Positions 33,541 through 42,511 of a stretch of 55,873 nucleotides of DNA are shown here, piece after piece. Made by a program: the position numbers and the translations under genes. The DNA lies in the NCBI GenBank assembly GCA_045578305.1, contig JAZNKA010000067.1:1-55873 (forward strand), read 5' to 3'. Positions within the stretch are counted from its first letter, which is position 1. The number at the start of each line of letters is the position of its first letter. The DNA comes from SIG440 sp045578305. Lineage in GTDB: Bacteria > Bacillota > Clostridia > Monoglobales > Monoglobaceae. The notes below the pieces were generated by a model, which did not search any database, had not been told where the DNA came from, and worked only from the letters and a program-made list of their open reading frames with translations.

Positions 33541-35994
33541 ATGAAGAAATTTGAGATAACAGGGATGAGCTGTGCGGCTTGCAGCGCAAGGGTCGAAAAG
33601 GCGGTAAGTGCAGTCGACGGAGTTTCGTCGTGCAGTGTGAATCTTCTTACAAATTCTATGAGCGTTGACGGAACTGCCTTGGACGATGACATCAGGGCGG
33701 CTGTTGAGGATGCCGGTTACGGAATAAAGACAAAAGAGCCGGAAACAGACAGCAAAAACAATGAGGACGGCGAATTAAAAACACTTAAGAACAGACTCAC
33801 ATATTCGCTTGTATTTTTAGTGTTTCTTGTTTATATATCAATGGGGTATAATATGTGGGGATTTCCTATGCCCGAAATTATAGCAAAAAATCCAATATCT
33901 CAGGGACTTTTGCAGCTTTTGCTGACAATTTTGATTTTGATAATAAACCGAAAGTTTTTTACAAGCGGAACAAAAGCGCTTTTAAAAGGTGCACCTAATA
34001 TGGATACATTGGTGGCGCTCGGTTCGGGGGCGGCGTTTGTATACAGTATGATTTCGCTGTTTTCAATGTCGGCTTTTTTGCTTGACGGAGATTTAAATTC
34101 GGCAAAGCATTTGATTCATGAACTTTATTTTGAATCTTCGGCAATGATTTTGACTCTTATAACGGTTGGCAAAATGCTTGAAACACGCGCAAAGGGCAAA
34201 ACTGTTGCGGCGATTAAGTCTCTTATGGAACTTGCGCCCAAGACGGCTGTGATTTTGAAAGGCGGCAAAGAGGTTGTTGTCCCGGCAGAAACTTTGAAAA
34301 TTGGCGATATATTTGTTGTGCGCCCAGGTGAAAGAATTGCAACCGACGGCACTATAATTGAGGGAGAAAGCGCCGTTGATGAGTCGATTCTGACAGGCGA
34401 GAGTATACCTGTTGACAAGACTTGCGGCGATTTTGTCACCTCGGCAACAATCAATAAGTTTGGATTTTTAAAATGCGAAGTGGCAAAAACTTTTCAGGAC
34501 AACACTTTGTCACAGATTATAAAGCTTGTCTCCGATACGGCGGCAACAAAAGCCCCGATCTCCAAAGCGGCAGACAAGGTTTCGGGCGTGTTTGTACCGA
34601 TTGTGATAGTGATTGCGTTTGTTTCGGCGCTTGTATGGCTGATATTGGGCAAAGATGTTGGGTTTGCTCTTGCACGCGGAATATCCGTTTTGGTAATCAG
34701 CTGTCCTTGCGCGCTTGGACTTGCAACTCCCGTTGCGATTATGGTAGGAAGCGGAGTAGGAGCGAAGAACGGAATACTTTTTAAAAATGCTACCGCTCTT
34801 GAAAATCTTGGCAAAACAAAAATCGCCGTACTTGACAAAACAGGAACGATCACCAAAGGCAAGCCCGAGGTGACGGATGTCCTTGCATTACAAGGTGTTT
34901 CGGCAGATGAATTTTTGAAAATTGCCGCATCTTTGGAACAAAAAAGCGAGCACCCTTTGGCAAAGGCTGTTGTGGAAAAGGCGAAGAATATAGAACTTTT
35001 TGAAACCAAACAGTTTGAATCTTTTGCCGGGAACGGCGTCGCTGCAGAAATAAATGGAAAGAAATATATTGCTGGAAATCTGTCTTTTGTAAGTCGTGTG
35101 ATTAGGGTTTCAAAAGAGGAAGTTTTGGAGACAGAAAAGCTTGCCGACGAGGGAAAAACCCCGATGCTTTTTGCCGAAGAAACAAAACTTTTGGGAATAA
35201 TTGCGGTAGCAGACGAAATAAAAGAGGACAGCCCCAAAGCGGTTGACGAACTTAAAAAGCTTGGAATAAGGGTTGTAATGCTGACGGGAGACAACAAAAA
35301 AACGGCAGCTGCAATTGCAAAAAAGGTGCATATTGAAGAAGTTGTAGCCGGGGTTTTGCCTGATGGCAAGGCAGACAAAGTCAAAGAACTGATGAATTTT
35401 GGGAAAGTTATGATGGTTGGTGACGGAATAAATGATGCCCCAAGTCTTGCAACTGCGGATACAGGCGTTGCAATCGGTGCAGGAGCAGATGTTGCGGTGG
35501 ATGCAGCGGATGTAGTTCTTGTCAAAAGCAGCCTGTTGGATGCTTGCACGGCTGTAAGACTGAGCCGCAATGTGCTCCGGAATATCCATCAGAATCTGTT
35601 TTGGGCATTTTTGTATAATACAATAGGGATACCGCTTGCTGCAGGATTGTTTATACCAATTTTCGGGTGGGAACTTAACCCTATGTTTGGAGCTGCGGCG
35701 ATGAGTCTTTCAAGCTTTTCGGTGGTATCCAATGCTTTGAGATTGAATTTTGTTAAACTAAATCAAAAAAAGGAGAATATGCTTATGAAAAAAACAGTCA
35801 AAATTGAGGGAATGATGTGCCCGCATTGCGAAGCTAATGTAAAAAGCACGCTTGAGGCAATCAAGGGCGTGACAACAGCGGAAGTAAGTCACAAAACAGG
35901 TATGGCCATTGTTGAAAGTCAAAAGGATATTAGCAACGATGTGCTTAAAAAAGCAGTTGAAGAAAAAGGGTACAAGGTACTTGAAATACAATAA
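33541..35994 (+). CDS. copA: Cu(I)-exporting P1B-type ATPase with C-terminal CopZ-like domain fused in frame
   Basis: An 817-aa P1B-1 ATPase that exports Cu(I). An N-terminal HMA domain has CAAC at 11-14. The core shows the SCPCALGL membrane copper site, DKTGTITKGKPE phosphorylation motif, SEHPLAKA nucleotide motif, GDGINDAP hinge, and YN and MSLSSFSVVS in the last helices, which mark copper specificity. ATG 33541 follows AAAGGTGG. Unusually, the reading frame continues past the last helix through NQKKENML into a second HMA domain (residues 749-817, CPHC at 760-763). That domain looks like a complete CopZ chaperone with its own ribosome site. An A7 tract at the joint suggests a frameshift fusion of two overlapping genes. 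Confidence 0.93.
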   Translation: MKKFEITGMSCAACSARVEKAVSAVDGVSSCSVNLLTNSMSVDGTALDDDIRAAVEDAGYGIKTKEPETDSKNNEDGELKTLKNRLTYSLVFLVFLVYISMGYNMWGFPMPEIIAKNPISQGLLQLLLTILILIINRKFFTSGTKALLKGAPNMDTLVALGSGAAFVYSMISLFSMSAFLLDGDLNSAKHLIHELYFESSAMILTLITVGKMLETRAKGKTVAAIKSLMELAPKTAVILKGGKEVVVPAETLKIGDIFVVRPGERIATDGTIIEGESAVDESILTGESIPVDKTCGDFVTSATINKFGFLKCEVAKTFQDNTLSQIIKLVSDTAATKAPISKAADKVSGVFVPIVIVIAFVSALVWLILGKDVGFALARGISVLVISCPCALGLATPVAIMVGSGVGAKNGILFKNATALENLGKTKIAVLDKTGTITKGKPEVTDVLALQGVSADEFLKIAASLEQKSEHPLAKAVVEKAKNIELFETKQFESFAGNGVAAEINGKKYIAGNLSFVSRVIRVSKEEVLETEKLADEGKTPMLFAEETKLLGIIAVADEIKEDSPKAVDELKKLGIRVVMLTGDNKKTAAAIAKKVHIEEVVAGVLPDGKADKVKELMNFGKVMMVGDGINDAPSLATADTGVAIGAGADVAVDAADVVLVKSSLLDACTAVRLSRNVLRNIHQNLFWAFLYNTIGIPLAAGLFIPIFGWELNPMFGAAAMSLSSFSVVSNALRLNFVKLNQKKENMLMKKTVKIEGMMCPHCEANVKSTLEAIKGVTTAEVSHKTGMAIVESQKDISNDVLKKAVEEKGYKVLEIQ
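35765..35787 (+). promoter_or_regulatory. copZ: internal ribosome site and ATG for a CopZ-like 69-aa product
   Basis: A7 followed by GGAG (35765-35775) lies 9 nt before ATG 35785, with another ATG at 35779. Translation from 35785 would give a free 69-aa HMA chaperone with MMCPHC. With one A fewer in the tract, the upstream copA frame would end at TGA 35786-35788, overlapping this ATG as ATGA. Confidence 0.6.
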
Positions 35995-36001
35995 AAAGAC
36001 T

Positions 36002-36042
36002 AAAACGGCAAGAGTGATTTAAACTCTTGCTGTTTTGCTTTT
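36002..36042 (+). terminator. intrinsic terminator after copA
   Basis: A 14-bp stem with one G-T wobble (36002-36015 with 36023-36036) closes on a 7-nt loop and is followed by GCTTTTT. Confidence 0.85.
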
Positions 36043-36081
36043 TCTGATACAAAATTCCAAGTAAAAATCTGCCTCAAACCC

Positions 36082-36110
36082 TTGACAGAAAAGCAGATTT
36101 CCTTTATACT
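36082..36110 (+). promoter_or_regulatory. promoter of proS within an inverted repeat
   Basis: TTGACA (36082-36087) and TATACT (36105-36110) are 17 nt apart. AAATCTGC (36065-36072) and GCAGATTT (36093-36100) form an inverted repeat flanking the -35. I see no T-box leader, which other Bacillota aminoacyl-tRNA synthetase genes often have. Confidence 0.75.
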
Positions 36111-36208
36111 TAAATCATAATGTGTAAATGTACCCAAATGCCCAAAAATTAAAAAAGATTGGGGCGTTATGGTATTAAAATAACTGAAAATTGAAGGGAA
36201 TGGGGAAA

Positions 36209-37648
36209 TTGGCAAAAGACGAAAAAAAATTGGTAGAAGAAATAACTTCCATGAGCGAGGACTTTGCGCAATGGTATACCGATATCGTAAAAAAAGCAAA
36301 ACTGGTTGATTATTCAGGCGTAAAGGGTTGTATGGTTATTCAGCCGTACGGCTATGCTATTTGGGAAAATATCCAAAAAGGACTTGACAAAAGATTTAAA
36401 GAAACAGGGCACGAAAATGTTTATATGCCTATGTTTATTCCCGAAAGCCTGCTCCAGCGTGAGAAGGACCATGTCGAGGGATTTGCTCCCGAGGTTGCAT
36501 GGGTTACACATGGCGGAAACGAAAAGCTTCAGGAGCGTCTTTGCGTAAGACCGACATCTGAAACACTTTTCTGCGACCATTATTCAAACATAATTCATTC
36601 ATACAGAGACCTCCCCAAACTTTACAATCAATGGTGCAGCGTTGTCAGATGGGAAAAAACAACCAGACCTTTCCTTCGCAGTGCAGAGTTTTTGTGGCAG
36701 GAGGGTCATACTGCACACGCAACAGCCGAAGAGGCAGAGGCAGAGACACTTCGTATGCTTGATGTCTATGCAGAGTTTTTTGAAAACGAGCTTGCAATTC
36801 CTGTTATCAAGGGCAGAAAGACCGACAAGGAGAAATTTGCAGGTGCAAAGGCTACATACACAATCGAAAGCCTTATGCACGACGGAAAGGCGCTTCAGTC
36901 GGGTACAAGCCACAACTTTGGTGACGGGTTTGCAAAAGCTTTTGGCATTCAGTATTCGGATGAAAACAACGGACTCAGCTATGTTCATCAGACCTCGTGG
37001 GGTGTTTCTACACGTTCGATTGGTGCTATCATAATGGTGCACGGCGACGATGCAGGACTAAAGCTTCCGCCGAGAATTGCGCCAATTCAAGCAGTTATCA
37101 TTCCGGTTGCTCAGCACAAGGAAGGAGTTTTGGAAAAAGCAGAAGAGTTGAGAGCACGCTTAAGCGGTGAGTTCAGAGTCAAGCTTGATGCAAGCGACAA
37201 GTCACCCGGCTGGAAGTTCAGCGAATATGAAATGAAGGGCGTTCCGCTGAGAATAGAAATCGGACCGAAGGATATCGAAAATAATCAGGCGGTATTGGTA
37301 AGACGCACAACAAGAGAAAAGTTCTTCATTTCTCTTGATAATCTTGAAGAAGAGGTTAAAAATCATCTCGAGGCAATTCAGCAAGAGATGTATGATGCAG
37401 CACTTAAAAACCGCGAGGAAAAGACAAGTGTTGCCACAAATTATGAAGAATTCCAGAAAATTGTTTCGGAAAAGGGCGGTTTTGTAAAGGCAATGTGGTG
37501 TGGAGATTTGGAGTGTGAAGAAAAAATCAAAGCAGATACGTCAGCAACTTCGCGTTGTATGCCGTTTGACAAGACTCCCGTTGCCGGGACTTGTGTATGT
37601 TGCGGCAAGCCTGCAAAAAAATTGGTTTATTGGGGCAAGGCGTACTAA
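36209..37648 (+). CDS. proS: prolyl-tRNA synthetase, archaeal/eukaryotic-like short type
   Basis: ProS charges tRNA(Pro). This class II enzyme of 479 aa lacks the editing insertion of the long bacterial form and has the C-terminal zinc-like/C-terminal extension typical of the archaeal-eukaryotic type (ending in ...LVYWGKAY). Motif 2 region (QWCSVVRWEKTTRPFLRS) and EFLWQEGHTAHA are clear. The start is uncertain: TTG 36209 gives the family N-terminus MAKDEKKLVEE and has AAGGGA 9 nt upstream; ATG 36200 and TTG 36191 are in frame alternatives that lie on that ribosome site. cdaA follows at 36 nt with no terminator. Confidence 0.93.
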   Translation: MAKDEKKLVEEITSMSEDFAQWYTDIVKKAKLVDYSGVKGCMVIQPYGYAIWENIQKGLDKRFKETGHENVYMPMFIPESLLQREKDHVEGFAPEVAWVTHGGNEKLQERLCVRPTSETLFCDHYSNIIHSYRDLPKLYNQWCSVVRWEKTTRPFLRSAEFLWQEGHTAHATAEEAEAETLRMLDVYAEFFENELAIPVIKGRKTDKEKFAGAKATYTIESLMHDGKALQSGTSHNFGDGFAKAFGIQYSDENNGLSYVHQTSWGVSTRSIGAIIMVHGDDAGLKLPPRIAPIQAVIIPVAQHKEGVLEKAEELRARLSGEFRVKLDASDKSPGWKFSEYEMKGVPLRIEIGPKDIENNQAVLVRRTTREKFFISLDNLEEEVKNHLEAIQQEMYDAALKNREEKTSVATNYEEFQKIVSEKGGFVKAMWCGDLECEEKIKADTSATSRCMPFDKTPVAGTCVCCGKPAKKLVYWGKAY

Positions 37649-37684
37649 AAAATGATTCAATAAACAAAAAAGGAGGATTTTGGC

Positions 37685-38536
37685 GTGTTTGACAGCTTTT
37701 ACCAAGGGTTAATAAATCAGTTGGCACTTATAAAGCTTACTGATATAATCGATGTTTTTATTGTAACATTCTTTATATACAAGGCGCTCAAGTTTATTCG
37801 CGATACAAGAGCTGTACATCTTTTGAAAGGTCTTGTTGTTCTTGTTGTGACGATGCAGGTCAGCCAGCTTGTCAGTCTTCATACAGTGCATTATCTTTTA
37901 AGCAATGCCCTGCAGCTTGGACTTATTGCAATTATTATTGTGTTCCAGCCAGAACTCAGGCGTGCGCTTGAGCAGCTTGGTCGTACCACAATGGGACAGT
38001 GGTTCAGCTTTGAAGAACGAACTGACGACTTAGAAAAAGAAAAGCTGATAAAGGAAGTTAAAGAAAGCTGTTTGAATATGTCAAAAAGCCGTATTGGTGC
38101 TTTGATTGTTATGGAGCGCGAGGTTAAGATAGGTGATATTGCCGATACTGGTATTGTTCTTAATGCGGATGTAACGGCAGAGCTTTTGACAAACATTTTT
38201 GTCCCCAAAACTCCCCTTCACGACGGAGCAGTTATTATACGCAACAACAAAATCGAAGCTGCAAGTTGTTTTCTTCCGCTTTCGCAAAATCCTAATGTAA
38301 GCAAAGAACTTGGTACAAGACATCGTGCAGGGCTTGGTATGTCTGAGGAGTCAGACGCGGTTGTTGTTATTGTGTCGGAAGAAACAGGCGGAATTTCCAT
38401 TGCTTGCGGTGGCGAACTTAATATGCGACTTTCGGCCGAGGCTCTTGAAAACAATCTTATGAAGCTTTTTGATATCAAGAAAAAAGACAGTCGAATCAAA
38501 AAGCCGATTTTTGCAAGAAAGGAGAAAAACAAATGA
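37685..38536 (+). CDS. cdaA: diadenylate cyclase CdaA
   Basis: CdaA makes the second messenger cyclic di-AMP, which controls potassium, osmolyte and wall homeostasis. It has 283 aa with three N-terminal membrane helices (about residues 15-85) and the DAC domain with the DGA motif at 180-182 and RHR at 212-214. The start is GTG at 37685 behind AAAGGAGG. It overlaps cdaR by 4 nt, the usual pair; glmM, the usual third gene, is absent here. Confidence 0.96.
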   Translation: MFDSFYQGLINQLALIKLTDIIDVFIVTFFIYKALKFIRDTRAVHLLKGLVVLVVTMQVSQLVSLHTVHYLLSNALQLGLIAIIIVFQPELRRALEQLGRTTMGQWFSFEERTDDLEKEKLIKEVKESCLNMSKSRIGALIVMEREVKIGDIADTGIVLNADVTAELLTNIFVPKTPLHDGAVIIRNNKIEAASCFLPLSQNPNVSKELGTRHRAGLGMSEESDAVVVIVSEETGGISIACGGELNMRLSAEALENNLMKLFDIKKKDSRIKKPIFARKEKNK

Positions 38537-39483
38537 GAGATTTTTTTCTGAAAGATTCTGTTCTTAAAGTTTTATCATTTGTGATTGCTCTTCTCCTTTG
38601 GTTTTATATTATTGCGGTGGTGGACCCGTCGGTTGATGTTACTGTCAAGGATATACCTATTCGCTATACAAACGAAGATTTAATCAAGGCAAAGGGGCTT
38701 TGCCTGATAAGCGACGAAAAAACGACAGTAGAGCTTAAAATCAGAGGAAGCCGCAAACGTATAGCGAATATTGAAGAGAATAATATTTATGCAACGGTTG
38801 ACCTTGCTACAATAAACAAAACAGGGACATACTCGCTACCTATTGCGATTTCTATTCCTTATGAATATGACGAAATTGTAAGCAAAAAGCCGTATAATGC
38901 TGAGATTTTTATCGATAAAGTGGTTGAGGCAGAACGCCAAGTAAAGGTGTTTACTGTCGGCAACACAGCAAATAATTATATTGCAGGGGCAGCCACTTCG
39001 TCGGTTCCTTCTGTCAAAGTAAAAGGTCCGCAGACAATGATTGAAAACATATCAAGTGTCGGCGCAGAACTCAATTTTGACGGCAGAGCAGCAGATATAA
39101 AAGATACCGAAAAATTGTTTTTTGTTGACGAAAACGGAAAAAGAATTGCTGACGACGAGAAAATATATGACCTCGTAACAACAAACATCGAAACCGTAGA
39201 TGTGGAATGCAGGGTATACAAACAAAAGACAGTTCCGGTTACACTTGACTACAAAGTGTCAGGGGATATCGATGAATACAAGGTTTCGGTGCAGCCGGCA
39301 AATGTTACAATTTATTCAGAAAACGAGATTTTAGAGACAGTTGATGAACTTTTGACCTACCCGGTTAATCTTGATGATATATCAGGAAGCGGCGTGATGA
39401 GTGTAAAAATAAAACTTCCTGAAGGTGTATTTTTGCGTGATGGTGTGGACACAGTCAACGTAAAGGTTGAAAAGAGAGGCTGA
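38533..39483 (+). CDS. cdaR: CdaA regulator, YbbR-domain protein
   Basis: CdaR is an extracellular regulator that contacts CdaA through the membrane. The 316-aa protein has one N-terminal helix (about 10-30) followed by several YbbR repeats, visible as recurring segments such as SVPSVKVKGPQTMIENISSV and VSVQPANVTIYSENEIL. The ATG overlaps the cdaA stop. The gene's 3' end is close to the next start (16 nt). Confidence 0.92.
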   Translation: MRDFFLKDSVLKVLSFVIALLLWFYIIAVVDPSVDVTVKDIPIRYTNEDLIKAKGLCLISDEKTTVELKIRGSRKRIANIEENNIYATVDLATINKTGTYSLPIAISIPYEYDEIVSKKPYNAEIFIDKVVEAERQVKVFTVGNTANNYIAGAATSSVPSVKVKGPQTMIENISSVGAELNFDGRAADIKDTEKLFFVDENGKRIADDEKIYDLVTTNIETVDVECRVYKQKTVPVTLDYKVSGDIDEYKVSVQPANVTIYSENEILETVDELLTYPVNLDDISGSGVMSVKIKLPEGVFLRDGVDTVNVKVEKRG

Positions 39484-39499
39484 AAGGCGGAGTAATTTC

Positions 39500-41065
39500 T
39501 TGAAAAAGATAATTATAAGCGGAATTAAAATGCCGGTTCGTCATACCGAGGCGGATGTTTTTGAGGCTGCGTCAAGCATTGCCCAAAAGGCAGAAATAAA
39601 TGTAAAAAATCCGTATGTTTATAAAAAATCGCTTGATGCAAGACGAAAAAGTGACATACACTTTGTGTATTCGGTGGTGATGGAGGCAGAATGTACAGAG
39701 GAAAAACTTCCACCCGAAATATCGATTTTTGAAAAGCTTGAAACTTTTGAGATACTAAGAAAAACGCCTGTGAAAAAAGTTCTGGTGGTCGGCAGCGGTC
39801 CTGCGGGACTTTTTGCGGCATATATTCTTACTTTGGGTGGCGCAGATGTCATATTGGTTGAACGCGGAAGTTCGGTGGAGACCCGCCAAAAAGAGGTGCA
39901 AAGGTTTTGGGATACAGGTATTTTAAACCCCGAGTGTAATATTCAATTTGGTGAAGGCGGTGCAGGGACATTTTCTGACGGAAAGCTTAACACACGGATA
40001 GGAAGCAAGCTGCAGGGATTTGTTCTTAAAACTTTTGTCGAAAATGGTGCACCCAAAGAAATTATGTACGATTCGAAACCGCACATCGGCACGGATATTT
40101 TGTCGGTGTGCGTAAAGAATATTCGTGAGAAGATAAAAAAACAGGGCGGTCAGGTGTTTTTTGATACCTGTCTTACCGATTTGATTGTAAAAGACGGCAA
40201 AATAACAGGTGCAGTTTTAAACAATTCGTCATATATTGATTTTGATGCAATTATTCTGGCACCGGGACACAGCAGTCGCGATACCTACAAGATGCTTGCA
40301 GAGCATAGCATCTGTATGGAGCAAAAACCTTTTGCGGCAGGTGTCAGAATTGAACACAGGCGCGAGTTTATAAACAAAATGCAGTATGGCGAAGGTGATG
40401 AAAAGGATTTCTTGCCCTCGGCAGATTACAGACTTGTCCACAACGGCGAAAGCCGGAGCGTATATTCGTTTTGTATGTGCCCGGGCGGAGTTGTGGTAAA
40501 TGCCTCGTCGGAATGTGGTTGCCTGTGCGTGAATGGTATGAGCGAGCACGCACGAATGGCAGACAATTCAAACAGCGCTCTTGTTGTGACTGTAAGACCC
40601 GAGGATTTTGATGGCGAATCACCCTTGGCAGGTGTGGAATTTCAGCGAAAGTATGAGCGTGCAGCTTATTCTTTATGCGATGGCAAGGGCCCTGTTCAGC
40701 TTGCTTGCGATTTTGTAAAAAATCGGGTTTCAGATTCGTTTGATGGTGTGAAACCTTCATTTACCGGGCAGACTGAATTTGCAGATTTGAGAGAATGTTT
40801 ACCGCAGTTTATTGCGGACACGCTTTCAGAAGGGCTTGGCGAGTTTGAAAAGAAAATAAAAGGGTTTGTCACAGGTGGTGCAATTTTGACAGGTGTCGAG
40901 ATGCGCACATCCGCACCGCTCAGGATTAAGCGTGACGAAAATTTTGAAAGTGTAAGTCACAAGGGGCTTTTCCCGTGTGGAGAGGGCGCGGGATATGCCG
41001 GTGGTATTATGAGCGCCGCTGTAGACGGAATAAAAGTGGCGCAAAGAATTTTGGAAATGAAGTAA
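39500..41065 (+). CDS. uncharacterised FAD-dependent dehydrogenase (COG2509-like)
   Basis: A 521-aa flavoprotein. An N-terminal domain of about 95 residues precedes the FAD-binding GSGPAGLFAAYI motif (about 105-116), with the ribose-binding glutamate in VERG. The GEGGAGTFSDGKLNTR stretch and the C-terminal GEGAGYAGGIMSAAVDG block are hallmarks of the COG2509 family. The start is TTG at 39500 with AGGCGGAG 8 nt upstream; a longer in-frame start lies inside cdaR without a ribosome site. Substrate unknown. It follows cdaAR where glmM usually stands. Confidence 0.85.
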   Translation: MKKIIISGIKMPVRHTEADVFEAASSIAQKAEINVKNPYVYKKSLDARRKSDIHFVYSVVMEAECTEEKLPPEISIFEKLETFEILRKTPVKKVLVVGSGPAGLFAAYILTLGGADVILVERGSSVETRQKEVQRFWDTGILNPECNIQFGEGGAGTFSDGKLNTRIGSKLQGFVLKTFVENGAPKEIMYDSKPHIGTDILSVCVKNIREKIKKQGGQVFFDTCLTDLIVKDGKITGAVLNNSSYIDFDAIILAPGHSSRDTYKMLAEHSICMEQKPFAAGVRIEHRREFINKMQYGEGDEKDFLPSADYRLVHNGESRSVYSFCMCPGGVVVNASSECGCLCVNGMSEHARMADNSNSALVVTVRPEDFDGESPLAGVEFQRKYERAAYSLCDGKGPVQLACDFVKNRVSDSFDGVKPSFTGQTEFADLRECLPQFIADTLSEGLGEFEKKIKGFVTGGAILTGVEMRTSAPLRIKRDENFESVSHKGLFPCGEGAGYAGGIMSAAVDGIKVAQRILEMK

Positions 41066-41105
41066 AACAGACGAAGATTAACAAAAGAAAGGTATTTGAT
41101 ATATT

Positions 41106-42203
41106 ATGAAATTAGGTATAGTGGGACTTCCCAATGTAGGCAAAAGCACACTTTTTAATGCAATTACACAGGCAGGTGCAGAATCGGCAAACTATCCGTT
41201 TTGCACAATCGAGCCGAATGTCGGTATAGTGGCTGTTCCTGACGAAAGACTTGACAAACTTGCCGAGATGTACGACCCAGACAAAATTACTCCGGCAGTA
41301 ATCGAGTTTGTTGATATAGCAGGACTTGTAAAGGGTGCAAGCAAGGGCGAAGGCCTTGGAAACAAGTTTCTTTCTAACATCCGCGAGGTTGACGCCATTG
41401 TCCATGTGGTAAGAGCGTTTGAGGACGAAAATATTGTGCATGTTGAGGGAAGTATTGACCCGATTCGGGATATTGAAACCATCAATTTTGAACTTATATT
41501 CTCGGATCTTGAGATTATTGCAAGACGAATTGACAGACTCAAAAAGCAGCTTAAGGGCGGTGACAAAAAGTATCAGGTCGAGATTGATTTCCTTGAAGAT
41601 TTGTGCACAAAGCTTGAAAAAGGAATCAGTGCAAGAGCTCTTGACTTCAGCGATGAAGAACAGGAGATGCTTAAGGAAGTTTCGCTTCTTAGCTTAAAAC
41701 CGGTTATCTATGCGGCAAATGTTGCTGAGGATGATTATGCAAAACCTATGGATGAAAACGTGTATGTTAAAAAGATTGCGGAATTTGCCGCAAGTGAAAA
41801 ATCCGAGGTTATGGTTGTTTCGGCAAGGATTGAAGAAGAAATTGCCGAGCTTGACAAAGACGAAAAAGTAATGTTTTTGGAAGAACTTGGGGCAACAGAA
41901 TCAGGACTGGACAAACTTATAAAGGCAAGCTACAAGCTTCTTGGACTTATAAGCTACCTTACAGCCGGAAAACCCGAGGTAAGGGCGTGGACAATTACAA
42001 AGGGGACCAAGGCACCTCAGGCAGCGGGCAAAATACATACCGATTTTGAGCGCGGATTTATACGTGCCGAGGTTGTGTCGTATAAAGACCTTATGGAAAA
42101 TGGCGGTATGAATGCAGCAAAAGAAAAGGGTCTTGTCAGAAGCGAAGGAAAAGAATATACTGTAGAAGACGGAGATATCATTCTCTTTAGATTTAATGTA
42201 TAA
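41106..42203 (+). CDS. ychF: Obg-family ATPase YchF
   Basis: YchF/OLA1 is a ribosome-associated P-loop ATPase linked to stress and translation control. The 365-aa protein has Walker A GLPNVGKST at 7-15, DIAGLVKGASKGEGLG as switch II, and a C-terminal TGS domain ending in EDGDIILFRFNV. Length and motifs are standard. AGAAAGG precedes the ATG. Confidence 0.97.
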   Translation: MKLGIVGLPNVGKSTLFNAITQAGAESANYPFCTIEPNVGIVAVPDERLDKLAEMYDPDKITPAVIEFVDIAGLVKGASKGEGLGNKFLSNIREVDAIVHVVRAFEDENIVHVEGSIDPIRDIETINFELIFSDLEIIARRIDRLKKQLKGGDKKYQVEIDFLEDLCTKLEKGISARALDFSDEEQEMLKEVSLLSLKPVIYAANVAEDDYAKPMDENVYVKKIAEFAASEKSEVMVVSARIEEEIAELDKDEKVMFLEELGATESGLDKLIKASYKLLGLISYLTAGKPEVRAWTITKGTKAPQAAGKIHTDFERGFIRAEVVSYKDLMENGGMNAAKEKGLVRSEGKEYTVEDGDIILFRFNV

Positions 42204-42223
42204 ATAAAAATTGGAGGTTTATT

Positions 42224-42493
42224 ATGAAATTTGTTGAAAATTTGAAAAAAGCGGCAGAAAATACTTTCCATACAGTAACAAAAAAGACAGGTGAGTTTGT
42301 AGAAGACTCCAAGACAAAATATTCGATTTTTGACCTTAAGAACGAAATCGAAAAAGTATATACCGAGATTGGCAAGGAAATCTATCTTGCAAGCAAAGAG
42401 GACAGAAATGTTGCGGACTTTATCGAAAATAAGTGCGCTGACATTGATAAGCTTAATGCAGAGATCGAAGAGCTGCAGAAAAAGCTTAGCTAA
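42224..42493 (+). CDS. small predicted coiled-coil protein of unknown function
   Basis: An 89-aa soluble protein, rich in Lys and Glu, with a strong TTGGAGG ribosome site. The sequence KKAAENTFHTVTKKTGEFV and the following heptad-like pattern to EIEELQKKLS suggest two long helices. No signal peptide, cysteine pair or catalytic motif. It resembles the N-terminal part of some clostridial zinc-ribbon proteins but lacks the ribbon. It sits between ychF and cmk, 18-20 nt from each. Function not recognised. Confidence 0.75.
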   Translation: MKFVENLKKAAENTFHTVTKKTGEFVEDSKTKYSIFDLKNEIEKVYTEIGKEIYLASKEDRNVADFIENKCADIDKLNAEIEELQKKLS

Positions 42494-42511
42494 AAAAGAG
42501 GTACAAAAGAT

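Noticed and set aside
34494..35570. A 358-codon open frame on the minus strand within copA
   Set aside because: It is Ser/Thr-rich low-complexity sequence mirroring the copA codons; copA motifs on the plus strand are diagnostic.
35995..36208. Possible T-box leader for proS
   Set aside because: The promoter lies about 100 nt before the gene, and no T-box core sequence or terminator/antiterminator pair is present.
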